Position numbers and translations under genes: made by a program | Shown here: positions 60,924 to 64,000 of the stretch, in pieces | Position numbering within the stretch: the stretch's first letter is position 1 | Layout: every line of letters starts with the position of its first letter | The notes under the pieces: model-generated | Seen by the model: only the letters and a program-made list of their open reading frames with translations | Told to the model about the DNA's origin: nothing | Database searches by the model: none | Assembly (NCBI RefSeq): GCF_022811845.1 | Contig: NZ_CP064268.1 | Location: 138,370 to 202,369, forward strand | Source of the DNA: Bacillus pseudomycoides | Lineage (GTDB): Bacteria; Bacillota; Bacilli; Bacillales; Bacillaceae_G | Direction: 5' to 3' | Length of the DNA: 64,000 nt

Positions 60924-61770
60924 CCTCTATATTTGTGCTTAATGTGACAGTTTGCCAATTATTTAAATCTGTTTTGACTTGTTCAAGTTTTGTTTTTATT
61001 CGCTTTAGGGAATCAGACCCCAAAACAAGTCTTAGTGGTGGATCATCAGCTGCAACAACCTTCAAGATAGCTGAAGCTGCCTTTTTAGGATCACCAGGCT
61101 GATTACCGTTACTTTTACTAGCCGTTTCTCGTGTTTGTCCTGAAGTATTTGTATAATCTTTAATAACTGTATTAACAGAACGCATAGAACTTGCAAGAAA
61201 ATCGGTACGAAACATTCCTGGTTCGACAATGGTAACGTGAATACCTAAAGGTTTCACTTCTAACGATAACGCTTCCGATAATCCTTCCACTGCAAATTTA
61301 GTGGAGTTATAGATTCCCCATCCTATAGAACCTGAAAATCCACCAACTGAAGAGATATTGATAATATGACCAGACCTTTGGGATCGAAGATGGGGTAAGA
61401 CAGCTTGTGTTACAGCATGCAAACCAAAAACATTAGTAGAAAATACTTGTTTTACTTCCTCTGGGTTCGCTTCTTCCACTGCGCCTAACAGTCCATACCC
61501 GGCATTATTGACCAAAATATCAATATGCCCAAATTTTCCAATGGCTTTTTCGACTGATTCTTGGATTTGATAAGAATTCGTTACGTCTAAAGGCAGGATT
61601 AATAAATGATTATTATCTTGAAAAGATTGTGCTAAAATTTCTGGTTTACGTGCTGTAGCTACTACCATATCACCTTGTTCAAGTGCTGCCTCAACTAATG
61701 CACGTCCAAATCCTTTTGAAGCTCCAGTAATGAACCATACCCTATTATATACAATATTTTCCTTTTCCAA
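60907..61770 (-). CDS. Short-chain dehydrogenase/reductase
   Basis: About 287 residues from TTG 61770, which follows GGAGG; the ATG at 61785 overlaps that site. Classical SDR motifs: VWFITGASKGFGRALVEAAL (TGxxxGxG), NNAG in ILVNNAGYGLLG, catalytic Ser in INISSVGGFSG and YxxxK in GIYNSTKFAVEGL. NADP-type reductase acting on an unknown carbonyl substrate. First gene of the operon with the TetR repressor. Confidence 0.92.
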   Translation of the reverse strand: MEKENIVYNRVWFITGASKGFGRALVEAALEQGDMVVATARKPEILAQSFQDNNHLLILPLDVTNSYQIQESVEKAIGKFGHIDILVNNAGYGLLGAVEEANPEEVKQVFSTNVFGLHAVTQAVLPHLRSQRSGHIINISSVGGFSGSIGWGIYNSTKFAVEGLSEALSLEVKPLGIHVTIVEPGMFRTDFLASSMRSVNTVIKDYTNTSGQTRETASKSNGNQPGDPKKAASAILKVVAADDPPLRLVLGSDSLKRIKTKLEQVKTDLNNWQTVTLSTNIEDEQIG

Positions 61771-61819
61771 TGTGCATACCTCCATTTTTTAGGAATTTTT
61801 ACTGATAATTATATAGTAA

Positions 61820-61833
61820 ACTAAACGTTTAGT
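61820..61833. promoter_or_regulatory. Operator palindrome for TetR
   Basis: ACTAAACGTTTAGT, a perfect 14-bp dyad about 50 bases before the SDR start, in an AT-rich promoter. Confidence 0.65.
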
Positions 61834-61962
61834 ATTGTATACTGTATTTATCAAAAATGCCAGAGAAAGGTTTTCACACACCAGTTCTTACGTTGTGGAT
61901 GAAAACGGAATCCACATAATTTATGTTGAGTCTTTGTTAAGAAACTCTTAGTTTTACTATCA

Positions 61963-62251
61963 GGGGTCCCGCCAACCAAATGACATAAAACCCATGTTAA
62001 GACATTTTTGGGAAGTGAAAACCTTGATTTTTGTACGCTAAGGATTGTAACTAAAATGAACGCTTTTGTTACAACATTGGTTTTAAGAAGTGTTAGTCCT
62101 TACTTAGCCAATTTAGCTGTAACAAAATACTGTATCAAAAATAATTCGTAACATTATTTATCACAATCCTTTTTGTTACGCTAGCAACCCTTTTATATCA
62201 AGCTTTCTTTTCCTTAGCGTGGGTTTTATGTTAGTACGTTGGCTGTACCCC
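61963..62251. mobile_element. Second Tn3-derived miniature element (TIME-like)
   Basis: 289 bp with inverted ends related to those of the toxin transposon: GGGGTCCCGCCAACCAAATG at left and, from the right, GGGGTACAGCCAACGTAC, each continuing ACATAAAACCCA. The inside has no ORF but at least four TTTTGTTAC/GTAACAAAA-type motifs resembling a resolution site. No matching 5-bp flanks; an IS231 end abuts the right repeat. Confidence 0.65.
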
Positions 62252-63841
62252 ATCGCTATCAAGCTAAGCTTATACAACGTCAATTATAGTAGAGGTTATT
62301 TCTTTTTTCTAAAGGCTACGTGTAGGGAATTTAAAGATTTGCATACGAAATAAACCCTAACGGGTTTCATTTTTTTGATTTAAGCCGCTTGATTATCAGA
62401 CATGGTACAATTGTAAACGACACCTAATATATCAAAGACTGTTTTCTTCTCATACCTATGAGAGTTTCGCCCGTTTTGCTGTAGGAGGTTGAACAGGCGA
62501 ATTAGAATCTTTGATAGCTCTTGGGTGTCTTTCTGTATAGCTTGGAAAAGAAGAAGAAAGTAATCTTTAATCATATATATGGCCTTATATTCACTCAGTT
62601 CTCGTTTCTTTTTCATAAGAAGTAATTGCCGCATTTGAAACATGGTAGAAGAACAGAGTAGAATGGCAATCAGTTGTCCATACAAATGGCATTCCAATCG
62701 TTCTCGTTTTATCTTTTTACAATGATGAATATGAAAGAATGATTTCCACGTTTTAAATAAAATCTCGATTTGCCAACGTAAAGAATACCAATCATGTACT
62801 TGTCCCATCGGGACAATATCTGTAGGGGTATTTGTCATATATACATTGATACCGCTAAGTCGTTTACTACGAGCAGAATACTTCATTCCTTTCTTTTTTT
62901 CTCTTACAGTTTGATCTTGTAATCGTTTTTATTGTTGTTCTTTTGTTAGTCGATGAACAATCACACGAGTTGGGACTTTATCAGTCATTCCTACATAAGC
63001 GTTGGATATTTCACATGTTTGTCCTGGTTGAAGAGAGTTCATTAAAACCTCCATATCTATCTGGATATACTCTGTACCTTTCTTGATTCTGCCATCTTGA
63101 AAATAATCAGGGTTAGGATTTTTTTGATAAATACGTGTATTCGATTTGATACGTGAGATATAATAAGCCTTTTTATCTTGTATATGTTGAAGATCTTTCA
63201 AATGAAAATAACCTAAATCTCGGATACATAAATCATTCGCTGTTACAGTTGGGACACACAGGGAACCGTAGGTTCAATCATGTTGTTTACCTGGACCTGT
63301 ATGAATATGAAGGAACTGTCCACTTAATAAATCATACTCAAGCTGAATCTTTACTCCCGCTGTATGGCTGCATCCTCCTGCACCCGGATAAACGAATGAG
63401 AAGGGATCCGGAAGTTGAAATGCAGTGGAATCTAAGATACGAATACGCTTAAAACTAGAATTATATGAAGAAGAAAACAGCCTAGGTGAAAATAATTTTT
63501 GGTTCAGAAGTTTAGCTAATATTTGTTGTAGAAACTGCACGGCTGCGGAGTTAAATCTTTGATTTAGTCCTTCAGGACTTATGAGTACTTCTGTTGATGC
63601 TTCTAAACAACTACATAACTGGGTTAAGGAAGTTTTTGCTACACTTTGGCTTAGCTATACGCATAAAGCTACTAGATCTTTTGCTTGGTATTTACTGGTT
63701 CGTTGCACGAAACCAACATCTCTAGCTAGATCTCGTAAGATATTTGGAGATAAAAAGCTTTGAATCTCTTGAGCAAATAATTGTAATTCATCAGATACAG
63801 AAATAGACATACAAAAACGCCATCCTTTCCTATGATTCTAG
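62252..63841 (-). mobile_element. IS231 family (IS4) element, decayed
   Basis: The left end CATCGCTATCAAGCTAAGC abuts the Tn3-type repeat. The right side is cut by an IS6 copy at 63844. IS231 is known to prefer ends of Tn3-family elements such as Tn4430, in line with this placement. A CCC-TAAC-GGG hairpin at 62346-62370 ends the transposase gene. Confidence 0.7.
62380..63810 (-). pseudogene. IS231-type transposase with several stops
   Basis: Pieces in order: MSISVSDELQLFAQEIQSFL (start 63810), a TAG near residue 52, RIRILDSTAFQLPDPF (first D), a break near 63270, then RIKKGTEYIQIDMEVLMNSL, another break near 62890, and YSLRWQIEILFKTWKSFFHI, the IS4-family Y-(2)-R-(3)-E-(6)-K motif. Not functional. 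Confidence 0.85.
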
Positions 63842-63843
63842 AA

Positions 63844-64000
63844 GGTTCTGTTGCAAAGTTTTCGAAACTCAAGTACACTTTGGAAAAAGATGAACGGGAG
63901 CGTAACAAATGGGATATTTTAAAGGAAAACAATTCAAACAAGCTATTATTTTAGTAGCCGTCGGCTACTATTGTCGTTTTTCTTTAAGCTATCGCGATGT
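63844..64000 (+). mobile_element. IS6 subgroup A element running off the window
   Basis: GGTTCTGTTGCAAAGTTTTC at 63844, then the same leader as at 26121-26230. The right end is outside the window. Confidence 0.9.
63909..64000 (+). CDS. IS6 family transposase, N-terminal part
   Basis: MGYFKGKQFKQAIILVAVGY then YCRFSLSYRD, open at the window edge. Belongs to subgroup A. Confidence 0.88.
   Translation, partial: MGYFKGKQFKQAIILVAVGYYCRFSLSYRD

Noticed and set aside
1..64000. tRNA, rRNA or C-P lyase/CRISPR-Cas type loci
   Set aside because: None found on reading either strand; no cloverleaf with a T-loop GTTCRA-type motif was noticed.

Overview
The window looks like part of a large accessory plasmid, or plasmid-like island, of the Bacillus cereus group, most likely B. 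thuringiensis. It is AT-rich and crowded with insertion sequences typical of that group: two subgroups of IS6 elements (IS240-like), IS231, an IS3 element and Tn3-family transposons. It also carries spore proteins (two alpha/beta SASPs, a coat protein, a SplA-like protein) and secreted pore-forming toxins. No rRNA, tRNA or CRISPR array was seen.

Layout. 1-2.8 kb: phage- or bacteriocin-type lysis module (UviB/BhlA holin-like protein, amidase, ArpU-like regulator) followed by a two-part SigO/RsoA-like sigma factor whose SigO-like half is frameshifted. 2.8-6.1 kb: IS6 copies around two small secreted proteins. 6.1-18.4 kb: phage-plasmid-like block with an AimR-type peptide receptor, two XRE repressors sharing an operator motif, DnaB helicase, a replisome organiser and a Rha regulator on the minus strand. 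The block continues with an orphan IS605/omega-RNA-like element, three tiny ORFs behind a LexA box, and an integrase divergent from a DNA-binding protein. 19-26 kb: Rpn nuclease, a compact RiPP-like operon (26-aa peptide, SagB-type dehydrogenase, MFS exporter) and a large secreted metallophosphoesterase. 26-31 kb: mosaic of nested IS elements around a macrolide-type glycosyltransferase and a 26-aa hydrophobic peptide behind a cre site. 31-36.5 kb: sensor lipoprotein, histidine kinase and response regulator divergent from a sugar-phosphate transporter.

37.9-47.0 kb holds the clearest composite structure: a complete 9,074-bp Tn3-family transposon with 38-bp ends and a 5-bp target duplication (TTAAA). 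It sits inside an IS240-like copy and carries a histidine kinase and two secreted beta-pore-forming toxins between tnpA and a resolvase. 47-53 kb: erythromycin esterase family protein, GNAT acetyltransferase, a small element with Tn3-type ends, and a bacteriocin-type ABC export/immunity pair. 54-58 kb: spore-protein cluster. 58-64 kb: PLP decarboxylase of visibly higher GC, a TetR/SDR operon with a palindromic operator, a second Tn3-derived miniature element abutted by a decayed IS231 element, and the start of another IS6 copy.

Several genes are broken, some at A or T runs. Decay is likely in this IS-dense DNA, but homopolymer sequencing errors cannot be excluded for the 1.9-4 kb region.
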